Of a stretch of DNA of 64,000 bases, positions 38,279 through 48,420 are shown one piece after another. Within the stretch, counting starts at the first letter, position 1. The number at the start of each line of letters is the position of its first letter. The position numbers and the translations under genes were made by a program. The notes beneath the pieces are model-generated. The model was not told the origin of the DNA and made no database searches. It saw only the letters and a program-made list of their open reading frames with translations. The DNA comes from Rhabdaerophilum calidifontis (lineage in GTDB: Bacteria > Pseudomonadota > Alphaproteobacteria > Rhizobiales > Beijerinckiaceae), in the NCBI RefSeq assembly GCF_008641065.1, contig NZ_VTRS01000005.1, positions 124,001 to 188,000 of the forward strand, read 5' to 3'.

Positions 38279-38983
38279 ATGAATTATCTTGTTTCGATGA
38301 TTGTGTTCGGCGCGGTCGTCTGGTGGTTCGCGCTCGGGCCGGGGCGCAAGGCCGGGGATTCCCTCTCGCCGCTCACCCGCAAGCTTGTCGGCGCCGTGGC
38401 CGGGGGCGCGGGCATCCTGCTCGCGCTCAAGGGGCGCTGGGATGTCGCGATCGTGCTGGTCTCGCTGGCGGCCTGGCTGCTCGGGTTCCGGCTTCCGGCG
38501 GCGATCGATCCGATCGGCCGGGCGCGGCGCTCCGAGATCCGGACGCGCGCGCTCGAAATCACGATCGATCTCGGAGACGGGTCTCTCGATGCGCGGATCG
38601 TGCTCGGCGTCTATGCCGGGCGCATGCTGACCGCGCTCGGCGCGCAAGAGGCTTTGCGCCTCGCGCATGACCTGTCGCGCATCGATCCGCAAGGCCTGGC
38701 GCTAATCGCGCAGGATCTCGACCGCCGGGCGCCCGGCTGGCGTGAGCACGTGCAGTTCGATCCGCAGCCGCGGGAGGGCGCGGCGCCGGCCGGCCCCGAA
38801 ATGCGCGACGACGAGGCCTATCAGATCCTTGGCCTTGAGCCGGGTGCGCGGGAGGACGAGATCCGCGCCGCGCATCGCGCGCTGATCGCGCGCCTGCATC
38901 CCGATCGTGGCGGCTCCAACCATCTCGCGGCGCTCGTCAACCGGGCGAAGGATGTCGCGCTGGCGGCCGCGCGGCGCGGCTGA
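38279..38983 (+). CDS. Membrane-anchored J-domain protein
   Basis: The 234-residue product has two N-terminal hydrophobic segments (VSMIVFGAVVWWFALG; GRWDVAIVLVSLAAWLLGF), a helical middle part and a C-terminal J domain: DEAYQILGLEPGAREDEIRAAHRALI followed by LHPDRGGSNHLA, where HPD stimulates Hsp70 ATPase. This DjlA/TIM14-like layout would recruit DnaK to the membrane. The frame opens at 38099, but ATG 38279 gives a clean membrane start. It is convergent with the carboxypeptidase gene. Confidence 0.88.
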   Translation: MNYLVSMIVFGAVVWWFALGPGRKAGDSLSPLTRKLVGAVAGGAGILLALKGRWDVAIVLVSLAAWLLGFRLPAAIDPIGRARRSEIRTRALEITIDLGDGSLDARIVLGVYAGRMLTALGAQEALRLAHDLSRIDPQGLALIAQDLDRRAPGWREHVQFDPQPREGAAPAGPEMRDDEAYQILGLEPGAREDEIRAAHRALIARLHPDRGGSNHLAALVNRAKDVALAAARRG

Positions 38984-39057
38984 TCCTCTCCGGTGCAGCG
39001 GCGCCGTCAGGCTGTTCGGAAATTCATCGCGATCGAGCATCGGCCGGTTCTCCGGGA

Positions 39058-40920
39058 TCAGATCTTCTGGGCAATGCACTGGAAGCCGGAGCGCTTCAGC
39101 GCCTTGCAGGCGGCCTGCGCGTCCTCGGCATCGAAGCCGGCGAACCGGGCGCGGTAGAGCGTCGCGCCGCCCTTCTCGACGGCCTCGGTGAAGGGCTCGG
39201 CGGATTTCAGCAGCCGCCCCGTCTTTTCCACGGCGCTGGCGAGGATCGAGCGCGCCTTGGCGTCGCTGTCGGTGGCGGCAAGCTGGATGATCCAGCCGCT
39301 GCGCGCCGGTTGCGGCGCGGGCTGGGCGGGCCTGGCGGCGTCGCGCGCCGGCTTCGGCGCTTCGTCCGGCCGGGCGGGTTCCAGATTGGCGCGCGGCGCC
39401 GGGGCGGGAAGGGCGGGCGCGGCGGCTTCGCCGCGCTGGCCGGGCGGAGGCAGGCGGATCTCGGCCTTCGCGACGGGTTGGGCGGGCGCCTGCGGTGTCA
39501 CGGGCTGTGGCGTGGCGGGCTGGGGGGCGGCCGTCTGGGGCAGCGGCTGGGTCTCGTCGGCCGGGCTTGCCGGCGCCGCGACCGAATTCGTGTAGCGGAC
39601 ATTGCCCGGTGGAACGAGGCGCGGCTCGGCGGAACCGCCCGGCCGCTCGCCGCCCTGCGGCCCCGCGACCCAGCGCAGCGCCGGCGAGCGCGGCGTGGTG
39701 CCGACCACCGCAAGCGGCGTCGTGGCGCTCTGGACGATGTTGGTGGAGCCGCTGGCGGCGAGCGCGAGCGGCCGGGCGCGGGTCAGCCCCTCAACCTCGG
39801 CCGGGGCGCGTGTGCCGGTTTCGGCGATGACGGCAGGGCGCGGCCGGGCCGCTGGCAGCGGAGCCGGTTCGACCATGCTCGCGGTCGGGAGTGGCGGCAG
39901 CGGTGCGCCGGCCGGTCGCGCCGCGAGGCCTCTTGCGGGGGCGGCGGCCGGCGCGCGCGGCGCTGGCTGATCGGCACCGCTCTCGTCCTCGTCATCGGCC
40001 TCGCGGGCGAGCGCCGCCACCGCGGTCGAGGTCATGCGACGGCCGGCATGGGCGCGGTCCATATGCTCGTCGATAAGGGCTGCGACCTGCTGGTCGCGCG
40101 CGCGGCCGGAGCGGCCGCCGAGCACGACGGTGAGGATGTGCCGGCCGTCCATCTTGGCCGAGGTGAGCAGGTTGAAGCCCGAGGCGCGGGTATAGCCGGT
40201 CTTGATGCCGTCCACGCCCTCGACGGTGCCGAGCAGCCGGTTGTGATTGCGATAGGCGCGCCCCTCATAGGTGAAGCTGCGGGTGCCGAAATAGGGATAA
40301 TAGCGCGGGAAGCGGTCGTGGATCGCGCGGCCGAGCGTCACGAGATCGCGTGCGGTTGTCCATTGGTCGGGGTCGGGCAGGCCGGAGGCGTTGCGGAAGG
40401 TGGTGCGGCGCATGCCGATGGCGCGCGCCTTGCGCGTCATCATCGCAGCGAAGCGCTCCTCATCCCCCGCGATGGCCTCGGCGACGACGACCGCGACATC
40501 GTTGGCGGATTTCGTCACCAGCGCCTTGATCGCATCCTCGGCCGTGATCGTGTCGCCGGGGCGCAGGCCGAGCTTGGACGGCGCCTGGCTCGCGGCCTCG
40601 CGCGAGACCGGCAATTCGCTCGACAGCTTGAACCGGCCGCTCTCAAGCTGCTCGAACAGCATGTAGAGCGTCATCACCTTCGTTACTGAAGCCGGGTGGC
40701 GCAGCGCATCGGGATTGGTGGCCTGGAGCGTCCGGCCCGATTTCACGTCATAGACCATCGATGCATAGGGCGGATTATAGGCGGGGAGACGCTTCCGCTT
40801 GCGCCGGGCTTCCGCTTCCGGAACCATCGCGACGATCGCCACGAGGCAGGCGAGAAACAGAGGCAGCGCCGCGCGCGCGACGTTCGGTCGCGACGCGGCG
40901 CGGAGAGGGGAACAACGCAT
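39058..40920 (-). CDS. D-alanyl-D-alanine carboxypeptidase with SPOR domain
   Basis: The enzyme removes the terminal D-Ala of peptidoglycan stem peptides in the periplasm. Of 620 residues, the first 39 hold a signal peptide. The penicillin-binding domain has S78-V-T-K81, S138-A-N140 and K240-T-G. Residues about 310-530 are a long Pro/Ala-rich linker, and the C-terminal 75 residues form a SPOR domain, which binds denuded glycan at the division site. This DacA/PBP5-SPOR layout is common in alphaproteobacteria and suggests septal targeting. It is divergent from the phasin gene with 268 bases between them. Confidence 0.94.
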   Translation of the reverse strand: MRCSPLRAASRPNVARAALPLFLACLVAIVAMVPEAEARRKRKRLPAYNPPYASMVYDVKSGRTLQATNPDALRHPASVTKVMTLYMLFEQLESGRFKLSSELPVSREAASQAPSKLGLRPGDTITAEDAIKALVTKSANDVAVVVAEAIAGDEERFAAMMTRKARAIGMRRTTFRNASGLPDPDQWTTARDLVTLGRAIHDRFPRYYPYFGTRSFTYEGRAYRNHNRLLGTVEGVDGIKTGYTRASGFNLLTSAKMDGRHILTVVLGGRSGRARDQQVAALIDEHMDRAHAGRRMTSTAVAALAREADDEDESGADQPAPRAPAAAPARGLAARPAGAPLPPLPTASMVEPAPLPAARPRPAVIAETGTRAPAEVEGLTRARPLALAASGSTNIVQSATTPLAVVGTTPRSPALRWVAGPQGGERPGGSAEPRLVPPGNVRYTNSVAAPASPADETQPLPQTAAPQPATPQPVTPQAPAQPVAKAEIRLPPPGQRGEAAAPALPAPAPRANLEPARPDEAPKPARDAARPAQPAPQPARSGWIIQLAATDSDAKARSILASAVEKTGRLLKSAEPFTEAVEKGGATLYRARFAGFDAEDAQAACKALKRSGFQCIAQKI

Positions 40921-41105
40921 GCTGACGCTCCGGCACCCGGTCGGTCGGGCCTGCCCGCGCGGCCCGTTCCGCTAAAATGCCGTCGAGGCAGTTACCCGAG
41001 CGTTAAGCCTCGGGCGGGTTTCGCGGTTGTGCTCCGTGTCCTGCGCCTGCGCGCCGCCGCGCGCGATCGTTGAGGCAGCGGAATGATGCGCTGCAAAATG
41101 GTTGC

Positions 41106-41134
41106 TTGACATTTTGTGCGGCGCAACATAAATC
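41106..41134 (+). promoter_or_regulatory. Phasin gene promoter with operator-like palindrome
   Basis: TTGACA (41106-41111) is a perfect -35 box, 17 bases from TAAATC (41129-41134). An alternative -10, CATAAA, is two bases upstream. Inside the spacer, TTGTGCGGCGCAA is a near-palindrome containing TGC-N3-GCA, similar to the TGC/GCA-type sites bound by PhaR, the repressor of phasin genes. Repression by PhaR is an inference. Confidence 0.6.
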
Positions 41135-41188
41135 ACCCTCGCAGTTGGCGCGTGCGGCTTCACCGGCGCAATTTCAAGGGGACTAGCG

Positions 41189-41524
41189 ATGATGCAGGCT
41201 TTCGAAGATTTCCAGAAGTTCGGCAAAGAGAACCTCGACCTCGCCGTGAAGGCGTTCGGCGCCCAGCAGAAGGGCGTGCAGGCGATCGCGACCGAAGTCG
41301 CCGATTACTCCAAGAAGGCGATCGAGGCTGGGTCCGCGACGTTCGAGAAGCTCGCCGGCGTGAAGACGCTCGACAAGGCGATCGAGATCCAGTCGGACTA
41401 TGCCAAGTCGGCCTATGAGGGCTTCGTCGCTCACGCGACCAAGGTCGGCGAGCTCGTCAACGAGCTGGCCAAGGAGAGCTTCAAGCCGCTCGAAGCCGCC
41501 TTCTCCAAGGTTCAGGCGAAGTAA
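41189..41524 (+). CDS. Phasin family protein
   Basis: Phasins coat polyhydroxyalkanoate granules. The 111-residue product is almost entirely amphipathic helix: FEDFQKFGKENLDLAVKAFG, QAIATEVADYSKKAIEAGSATFEKL, ksLDKAIEIQSDYAKSAYEGFVA and the end ESFKPLEAAFSKV, the standard layout of the Phasin_2 domain. AAGGGGACTAGCG precedes ATG 41189 (ATG 41192 is also possible). It is a single-gene unit between a good promoter and a terminator. Some phasin-like proteins bind other targets, but the sequence looks typical. Confidence 0.92.
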   Translation: MMQAFEDFQKFGKENLDLAVKAFGAQQKGVQAIATEVADYSKKAIEAGSATFEKLAGVKTLDKAIEIQSDYAKSAYEGFVAHATKVGELVNELAKESFKPLEAAFSKVQAK

Positions 41525-41577
41525 GCCCTGCCCGGCCACGAGGCCGAGGCGGTCGCACCTTCCCGTTGCGTCATGTG

Positions 41578-41608
41578 ATGGCCCGGTCGTGAAAGACCGG
41601 GCCATTTT
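41578..41608 (+). terminator. Phasin gene terminator
   Basis: ATGGCCCGGTC (41578-41588) pairs perfectly with GACCGGGCCAT (41595-41605) around GTGAAA, followed by a T-run. It lies 54 bases after the phasin stop. Confidence 0.85.
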
Positions 41609-41763
41609 CGTTGCAATGCGGGAAAACCTGCGTGGGGCCTTTCCGAAATCCGGCCGCCACCCCACATTGCTTGCGGCCGGCAGGGTTCGCCGGCCGGCGT
41701 CAAGCCTGTGGCGAATGCCCGAACCGGCTTGATTGTCCGAAAAACCCGCATAACCTCTCTGGC

Positions 41764-42141
41764 ATGAGCGCTTGGGTGCGACATCGCGCGTTTGAATCGA
41801 AACCGCTTTCCGGCGCGGCCGGCGGCGGGCAGGGTGGCCGTCCGGCCAACGGGACCGCGCTCGCAACGCGGACCAGGACCGTCCGGAAGCGCCCGGATCT
41901 CTACCGGGTGCTGCTGCTCAACGACGATTACACGCCGATGGAATTCGTCGTGCATGTGCTGATGCGGTTCTTCAACAAGAACGAGGAGGATGCGACCCGC
42001 ATCATGCTGCATGTGCATCATCACGGTGTGGGCGAATGCGGCACCTATACGTTCGAGATCGCGGAGACCAAGGTGACGCAGGTGATGGACTTTGCCCGCG
42101 AACACCAGCACCCTCTGCAATGCGTGATGGAAAAGAAATGA
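41764..42141 (+). CDS. clpS: ATP-dependent Clp protease adaptor ClpS
   Basis: ClpS delivers N-degron substrates to ClpAP. The 125-residue product has the binding-pocket motif [18 protein letters not shown] (Asn-Asp-Asp), [19 protein letters not shown] and the end [19 protein letters not shown]. The disordered N-terminus, Gly- and Ala-rich, is about 45 residues. The frame is open to 41611, but the ATG at 41764 gives a compact start. clpA follows after 102 bases containing a strong hairpin. Confidence 0.95.
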   Translation: MSAWVRHRAFESKPLSGAAGGGQGGRPANGTALATRTRTVRKRPDLYRVLLLNDDYTPMEFVVHVLMRFFNKNEEDATRIMLHVHHHGVGECGTYTFEIAETKVTQVMDFAREHQHPLQCVMEKK

Positions 42142-42148
42142 TCGGGGG

Positions 42149-42170
42149 GTTCCCGCGGCGGCGCGGGAAC
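42149..42170 (+). promoter_or_regulatory. Hairpin between clpS and clpA
   Basis: GTTCCCGCG (42149-42157) pairs perfectly with CGCGGGAAC (42162-42170) around GCGG, starting eight bases after the clpS stop. No T-run follows. It may stabilise the clpS message or give partial termination so that ClpS exceeds ClpA. Confidence 0.55.
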
Positions 42171-42243
42171 GGTGCCGGGCCGGTCCCGGCGGGAACGGAA
42201 AGCGGGCGGGGCCGGACCCCCGAACCAGGAAAGCGAGCGGGAT

Positions 42244-44766
42244 TTGCCCAGTTTCTCGAAAAGCCTCGAAAACGCCCTGCATCAGGCGCTTGCCCATGCC
42301 GCCGCGCGGCGCCATGAATTCGCGACGCTCGAGCATCTCCTGCTTGCGCTGATCGATGACGAGGACGCGGCGGCGGTGATGCGCGCCTGCAATGTCGATC
42401 TCGACCTGCTGCGCCAGAGCGTCACCACCTATATCGATACCGAGCTTGAGGCGCTGGTGCTGCGCGAGCGTGCCGATACCAAGCCGACCGCCGGGTTCCA
42501 GCGCGTCATCCAGCGCGCAGTCATTCATGTCCAGTCCTCCGGGCGGGAGGAGGTCACCGGCGCCAATGTGCTCGTCGCCATCTTCGCGGAGCGCGAGAGC
42601 CACGCCGCCTATTTCCTGCAGGAGCAGGAAATGACACGCTACGACGCGGTCAACTACATCTCGCACGGCATCGCCAAGCGCCCCGGCGCCACGGAGGCCC
42701 GCAGCCCGCGCGGCGCCGACGAGGAGAGCGAGTATGCGCCCGAACAGGGGCAGGGCGAGCGCGAGCAGGGCAAGGCCAAGAAGGAAAGCGCGCTTCAGGC
42801 CTACGCGGTCGATCTCAACCGCAAGGCGCGCACCGGCAAGATCGACCCGCTGATCGGCCGCGAGGCCGAAGTGCGGCGGACGATCCAGGTTCTGTGCCGG
42901 CGGCAGAAGAACAATCCGCTGCTCGTCGGCGATCCCGGCGTCGGCAAGACCGCGATCGCCGAGGGGCTGGCCAAGAAGATCGTCGACGGCGAAGTGCCCG
43001 ACGTGCTCGCCGACGCCACCGTCTATTCCCTCGACATGGGCACGCTGCTCGCCGGAACCCGCTATCGCGGCGATTTCGAGGAGCGGCTCAAGCAGGTGAT
43101 GAAGGAGATCGAGGCGCATCCCAAGGCGATCCTCTTCATCGACGAGATCCACACCGTGATCGGCGCCGGGGCAACCTCCGGCGGGTCGATGGATGCGTCG
43201 AACCTGCTCAAGCCGGCGCTCGCCGCCGGCACGCTGCGCTGCATCGGCTCGACGACCTACAAGGAATACCGCCAGTATTTCGAGAAGGACCGGGCGCTGG
43301 TGCGCCGGTTCCAGAAGATCGACGTCAACGAGCCCTCGATCCCCGACACGATCGAGATCCTCAAGGGGCTGAAGCCCTATTTCGAGGAGTTCCACCGGCT
43401 GCGCTACACCAGCGAGGCGGTCAAGGGCGCGGTGGAACTCTCCGCGCGCTACATCCATGACCGCAAGCTGCCGGACAAGGCGATCGACGTCATCGACGAG
43501 ACCGGCGCGGCGCAGATGCTGCTGCCCGAATCCCGCCGCAAGAAGACGGTCGGCATCAAGGAGATCGAGGCGACCATCGCCACCATGGCGCGGATTCCGC
43601 CGAAATCGGTATCGAAGGACGATGCCGAGGTGCTGCGCAACATCGAGACGACGCTGAAGCGCGTCGTCTACGGGCAGGACAGGGCGATCGAACAGCTGGC
43701 CGCGGCGATCAAGCTCGCGCGCGCCGGGCTGCGCGATGCGGAGAAGCCGATCGGCTCCTATCTGTTCTCGGGACCGACCGGCGTCGGCAAGACCGAGGTC
43801 GCCAAGCAGCTTGCGAGCGTGCTGGGTGTGAAGCTCCTGCGCTTCGACATGAGCGAATACATGGAGCGCCACACCGTGAGCCGCCTGATCGGCGCGCCGC
43901 CGGGCTATGTCGGCTTCGACCAGGGCGGGCTCCTCACCGACGGCGTCGACCAGAACCCGCATTGCGTGCTGCTGCTCGACGAGATCGAGAAGGCGCATCC
44001 GGACCTCTACAACATCCTGCTGCAGGTGATGGATCACGGCAAGCTGACCGATCACAACGGCAAGGAAGTGCAGTTCCGAAACACGATCCTCATCATGACT
44101 ACCAATGCCGGTGCGGCGGACCTTGCCAGATCGGCCTATGGCTTCACCCGCTCCCGGCGGGAGGGGGATGATGCGGAGGCGATCAACCGGCTCTTCACGC
44201 CGGAATTCCGCAACCGCCTCGATGCGATCGTCTCGTTCGGGCATCTGCCGCGCGAAGTGATCGCGCAGGTGGTCGACAAGTTCATCGCCGCGCTCGAGGC
44301 CCAGCTCGCCGACCGGCACGTGACGATCGAATTGTCCGACGAAGCGCGCGCCTGGCTGGTCGAGAACGGCTATGACGAGCAGATGGGTGCCCGGCCGATG
44401 GGGCGGCTGATCCAGACCGCGATCAAGACGCCGCTCGCCGACGAGGTGCTGTTCGGCAAGCTGCGCGAGGGCGGCACGGTCCGCGTCGTGGTACAGGAGG
44501 AGGCGGAGGGGCGGAAGACGCTGGCCTTCGATTATCCCGAGGGGCCCGTGGTGCCGAAGCCGGAGAAGCTGCCGGAGCGGCCGAAGCCGCCGCGCAAGCC
44601 CGCCGCCGCCCGCAAGGCGCGGGTGCCGCGCGCGGCGCTGCCGAAGCCGTCCGCGCCGCCCAGACCGCCGGAAGGGCCCGCCCCGGACAAGGGGCCAGAG
44701 CGCGGCGGCGACGAGCCACCCCGCCCACGGCGCGGCACGGTGCCGAAGCTGCCGCTGAAGCGTTGA
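42244..44766 (+). CDS. clpA: ATP-dependent Clp protease ATPase subunit ClpA
   Basis: ClpA unfolds substrates for ClpP. The product has the N-domain ([18 protein letters not shown]), D1 with Walker [10 protein letters not shown] and Walker [11 protein letters not shown]2 with GPTGVGKTE and [12 protein letters not shown], and the ClpP-contact tripeptide in SAYGFTRS, a variant of IGL/IGF. I place the start at TTG 42244, giving [18 protein letters not shown] as in related ClpA proteins; a GTG at 42172 is open but falls just after the hairpin. 840 residues. The last 70 residues form a Pro/Lys/Arg-rich tail not present in E. coli ClpA. Confidence 0.93.
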   Translation: MPSFSKSLENALHQALAHAAARRHEFATLEHLLLALIDDEDAAAVMRACNVDLDLLRQSVTTYIDTELEALVLRERADTKPTAGFQRVIQRAVIHVQSSGREEVTGANVLVAIFAERESHAAYFLQEQEMTRYDAVNYISHGIAKRPGATEARSPRGADEESEYAPEQGQGEREQGKAKKESALQAYAVDLNRKARTGKIDPLIGREAEVRRTIQVLCRRQKNNPLLVGDPGVGKTAIAEGLAKKIVDGEVPDVLADATVYSLDMGTLLAGTRYRGDFEERLKQVMKEIEAHPKAILFIDEIHTVIGAGATSGGSMDASNLLKPALAAGTLRCIGSTTYKEYRQYFEKDRALVRRFQKIDVNEPSIPDTIEILKGLKPYFEEFHRLRYTSEAVKGAVELSARYIHDRKLPDKAIDVIDETGAAQMLLPESRRKKTVGIKEIEATIATMARIPPKSVSKDDAEVLRNIETTLKRVVYGQDRAIEQLAAAIKLARAGLRDAEKPIGSYLFSGPTGVGKTEVAKQLASVLGVKLLRFDMSEYMERHTVSRLIGAPPGYVGFDQGGLLTDGVDQNPHCVLLLDEIEKAHPDLYNILLQVMDHGKLTDHNGKEVQFRNTILIMTTNAGAADLARSAYGFTRSRREGDDAEAINRLFTPEFRNRLDAIVSFGHLPREVIAQVVDKFIAALEAQLADRHVTIELSDEARAWLVENGYDEQMGARPMGRLIQTAIKTPLADEVLFGKLREGGTVRVVVQEEAEGRKTLAFDYPEGPVVPKPEKLPERPKPPRKPAAARKARVPRAALPKPSAPPRPPEGPAPDKGPERGGDEPPRPRRGTVPKLPLKR

Positions 44767-44828
44767 GCGCCCCCCGGCGGGGGGCCTCTCGACGCGCGGC
44801 GCGGCGGGGGCTAGCCTGAACGGGTTCC

Positions 44829-45626
44829 ATGCCCGACGATTCTTCACAAGCCGGTTCCCCGCCTTCCGCGCCTTCGCCTGCTCCGAGCCCTGAACGCTCG
44901 CCACGGCAGCGTGCCTCGCCGCATGTCCTGGCGGGAATCCGGGCCGGCGCCGGGCTGCCGGCGCTGATGCTGATGTGTTCGCTGGTCGGGGTCGGCGGGC
45001 TCTGCCGCGATATCGGCTATCCGCCCGGCGCCGCCGTGCTCTCGACGCTGATGATCTGGGCCGCGCCGGCGCAGATGGTGCTGTTCGGCTCGATCGCCGC
45101 CGGGGTGGCGCTGCCGGCGATCGCCGCGGCGGTCTCGCTGTCCTCGATCCGCTTCGTGCCGATGTGCATGTCGATCCTGCCCCTGGTGCGGCGGCCGGGC
45201 ACGCCGACCTGGCTGCTGCTGCTCATCGCGCATTTTGTCGCAGTCACGGCCTGGGTCGAGGGCATGCGGCGGCTGCCGGATATGCCGCAGCACGCGCGCA
45301 TCCCCTATTATCTCGGCTTCGCCAACACGGTGATGTTGGCCGCGGCCTTCGCCACCGGGGCCGGCTATTTCCTGATCGCGGAATTGCCGCCGCCGCTGGC
45401 GGCCGGGCTGCTCTTCACCTCGCCGGTCTTCTTCACGCTGTCGCTGATGGCGGGGGCGCGGCGCGCGCTCGACTGGCTGGCGATCGGCCTCGGCTTCGCG
45501 GCGGCGCCGCTGGCCGCCCGCCTCGTGCCGGCGGGGCTCGACCTGCTGGTCGGCGGGCTCGGGGCCGGCACGCTCGCCTATCTCGCGCATCGCCTGCGCG
45601 CGCGCGGGGGAGGGCGGCCGGCATGA
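44829..45626 (+). CDS. azlC: AzlC family transporter subunit
   Basis: AzlC and AzlD form a two-part inner-membrane exporter for branched-chain amino acids or analogues. The 265-residue product has a Pro/Ser-rich N-terminal tail of about 30 residues and then about seven hydrophobic segments with GLPALMLMCSLVGVGGLCRD, LSTLMIWAAPAQMVLFGSIA and LSSIRFVPMCMSILPL, matching AzlC. Its stop overlaps the azlD start (ATGA). Specific substrate is not shown; linking it to leucine degradation in this window would be speculation. Confidence 0.87.
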   Translation: MPDDSSQAGSPPSAPSPAPSPERSPRQRASPHVLAGIRAGAGLPALMLMCSLVGVGGLCRDIGYPPGAAVLSTLMIWAAPAQMVLFGSIAAGVALPAIAAAVSLSSIRFVPMCMSILPLVRRPGTPTWLLLLIAHFVAVTAWVEGMRRLPDMPQHARIPYYLGFANTVMLAAAFATGAGYFLIAELPPPLAAGLLFTSPVFFTLSLMAGARRALDWLAIGLGFAAAPLAARLVPAGLDLLVGGLGAGTLAYLAHRLRARGGGRPA

Positions 45627-45988
45627 GCCTGATCCAGAGCCTCGAACACGCGACTGGCGGCCTCTGGCCCTATCTGGTGGTGATCCTGTTCGGGTTCCTG
45701 CCGAGCGAGGTCTGGCGCTGGCTTGCGGTGTTCCTGGTCCGCGGCCTCGACGAGGAGGCGGAAATCCTGGTCTGGGTGCGGGCGGTGGCGACGGCGCTGC
45801 TCGCCGCCGTGGTCGCGAAGCTGCTGCTCAACCCCAACGGCGCACTTGCGGTCATCCCCGCCCTGTGGCGCTGGGGGGCGCTCGCGGCGGGAATCGCCGG
45901 CTACGCGCTGTTCCGGCGCTCGGTTCTGGCGGGGGTCCTGACCGGCGAGGCGGCGCTGGTTGCGGCCGGGTTCCTCGCGCCGGGCTGA
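45623..45988 (+). CDS. azlD: AzlD family transporter subunit
   Basis: The 121-residue product has four hydrophobic segments. YLVVILFGFLPSEVWRWLAVFLVRGL and the middle VRAVATALLAAVVAKLLL are typical of AzlD, the small partner of AzlC. ATG 45623 overlaps the azlC stop, so both are made together. It is convergent with the HIT gene, 36 bases away. Confidence 0.85.
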   Translation: MSLIQSLEHATGGLWPYLVVILFGFLPSEVWRWLAVFLVRGLDEEAEILVWVRAVATALLAAVVAKLLLNPNGALAVIPALWRWGALAAGIAGYALFRRSVLAGVLTGEAALVAAGFLAPG

Positions 45989-46024
45989 ACGGGGCCGCAG
46001 CGCCAGCGCGGCCGGCCCATGCCG

Positions 46025-46477
46025 CTACTGGCCGAGGGCGGCGCGGATTTTCCCGGCCTGCTCGGCGAGCACGGCCATGTCGCCCTTCGGCGCCGGATGC
46101 GGGTGGATGCGCTGCCCCTCCCAGCGCGGCAGGATGTGGAAATGCAGGTGGAACACCTCCTGCCCGCCGGCGCTTTCCGAGAATTGCTGGAGGGTTATGC
46201 CCTCGGCGCCGAGCGCGGCCATCGCGGCCCGCGCGATCCGCTGCACGCGTGGCAGCATCGCGGCGAGGGTTTCGGGGTCTGCGTCGAGAAGGTTGCGCGC
46301 CGGCGCTTTCGGGATCACGAGCAGATGGCCGGGCGAACGCGGCATGATGTCCATGAAGGCGAGCACCACCTCGTCCTCGTAGACCCTGTGGCAGGGCAAT
46401 TCCCCGCGCAGGATCTTCGCGAAGACATTGCCGTTATCATAGGCGGCATTCTGAGCGGGGGAATCGGGGCCCGACAT
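46025..46477 (-). CDS. HIT family nucleotide-binding protein
   Basis: The 150-residue product has the histidine triad H110-L-H112-F-H114 in VFHLHFHILPRW, preceded by VFAKILRGELPCHRVYEDE and PRSPGHLLVIPKAPARNLLD, as in HinT-like hydrolases of nucleotide phosphoramidates. The His112 position is the expected nucleophile. Exact substrate unknown. It lies downstream of the Tat-type gene, separated by that gene's terminator. Confidence 0.92.
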   Translation of the reverse strand: MSGPDSPAQNAAYDNGNVFAKILRGELPCHRVYEDEVVLAFMDIMPRSPGHLLVIPKAPARNLLDADPETLAAMLPRVQRIARAAMAALGAEGITLQQFSESAGGQEVFHLHFHILPRWEGQRIHPHPAPKGDMAVLAEQAGKIRAALGQ

Positions 46478-46497
46478 GGCAATCTCCGGTCCTGAAA

Positions 46498-46522
46498 CGA
46501 AAAGGGCGGCTTTCGCCGCCCT
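46498..46522 (-). terminator. Minus-strand terminator after the Tyr/Arg-rich gene
   Basis: On the minus strand AGGGCGGC and GCCGCCCT form an 8-bp stem around a GAAA tetraloop, followed by TTTCG. It lies just after the stop of the gene at 46547-46870 and before the HIT gene. Confidence 0.75.
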
Positions 46523-46546
46523 GATATCGCGCCTTTCGGCGCCGGA

Positions 46547-46870
46547 TCAATAATAATAGACCCGGCGGACATAGCGCCGGCGATAGACCCGGCGCGGGCG
46601 ATAATAATAGCGCGGGCGCCGGTAATAGCGGCGACGGCGGTAATAGTAATATTGCGTCGGTTCCGAGGCCGGAAGGTCGGCATCGCGGGCGGCTTCCTGG
46701 GGCGCTTCGGGCTTCGGCTCGGGGCTCGGCGCATCGGCCGCGCGCGGCGCGGCTTCGGCGGCTGCCGGCATCAGCACCGCCCCGGCTCCGGCGGCGACGG
46801 CCGCGAGGCCGAGCAACGCCTTGAGTGCGGCACGGCGGCCGAGGGCGGGTCTCGCGTCAGTTTCGGTCAT
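46547..46870 (-). CDS. Tat-exported protein with Tyr/Arg-rich C-terminus
   Basis: The 107-residue product opens with a twin-arginine-like signal, GRRAALKALLGLAAVAAGAG, which ends in an Ala-rich region, then has a Pro/Glu/Ala linker. The last 35 residues consist almost only of Tyr and Arg with a few Pro and Val (YYYYRRRRYYRRP and similar blocks). Such a tail may bind anionic polymers such as nucleic acid, LPS or peptidoglycan, or be cross-linked at Tyr; this is inference. No characterised family is recognised. It has its own terminator. Confidence 0.75.
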   Translation of the reverse strand: MTETDARPALGRRAALKALLGLAAVAAGAGAVLMPAAAEAAPRAADAPSPEPKPEAPQEAARDADLPASEPTQYYYYRRRRYYRRPRYYYRPRRVYRRRYVRRVYYY

Positions 46871-47074
46871 CCAAGTCTCCTCTCACGGGCTGGACCCCTC
46901 TTAAGGGGGGCGGGAAGGCGGAGCCTAGTCGCGGCGAAACGGGAATCCGTGCGTTGGCGCACCATGCGCGCTGCAACCAACGGACGCAAGAGGAGAATGC
47001 CGGCGGCTGTGGATGCCCCGCGCCGCCCCAGAAGCGCAGCCGGATAGAGGGATGGAGCCGGGGCAGGCCTGTGG

Positions 47075-48355
<1,281 letters not shown>

Positions 48356-48420
48356 CTATCGCGCGCCGGCACCATTCCAAGGGGGGAGGCAGGGCGCGAA
48401 TCTGCGTCGGCGCAGGCCTC

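Noticed and set aside
41512-44904. 1130-codon antisense frame opposite clpS-clpA
   Set aside because: It mirrors well-supported clpS and clpA. Its translation is low in complexity, rich in Arg, Asp and His, which is typical of the complement of GC-rich genes. No ribosome site or family motif is seen.
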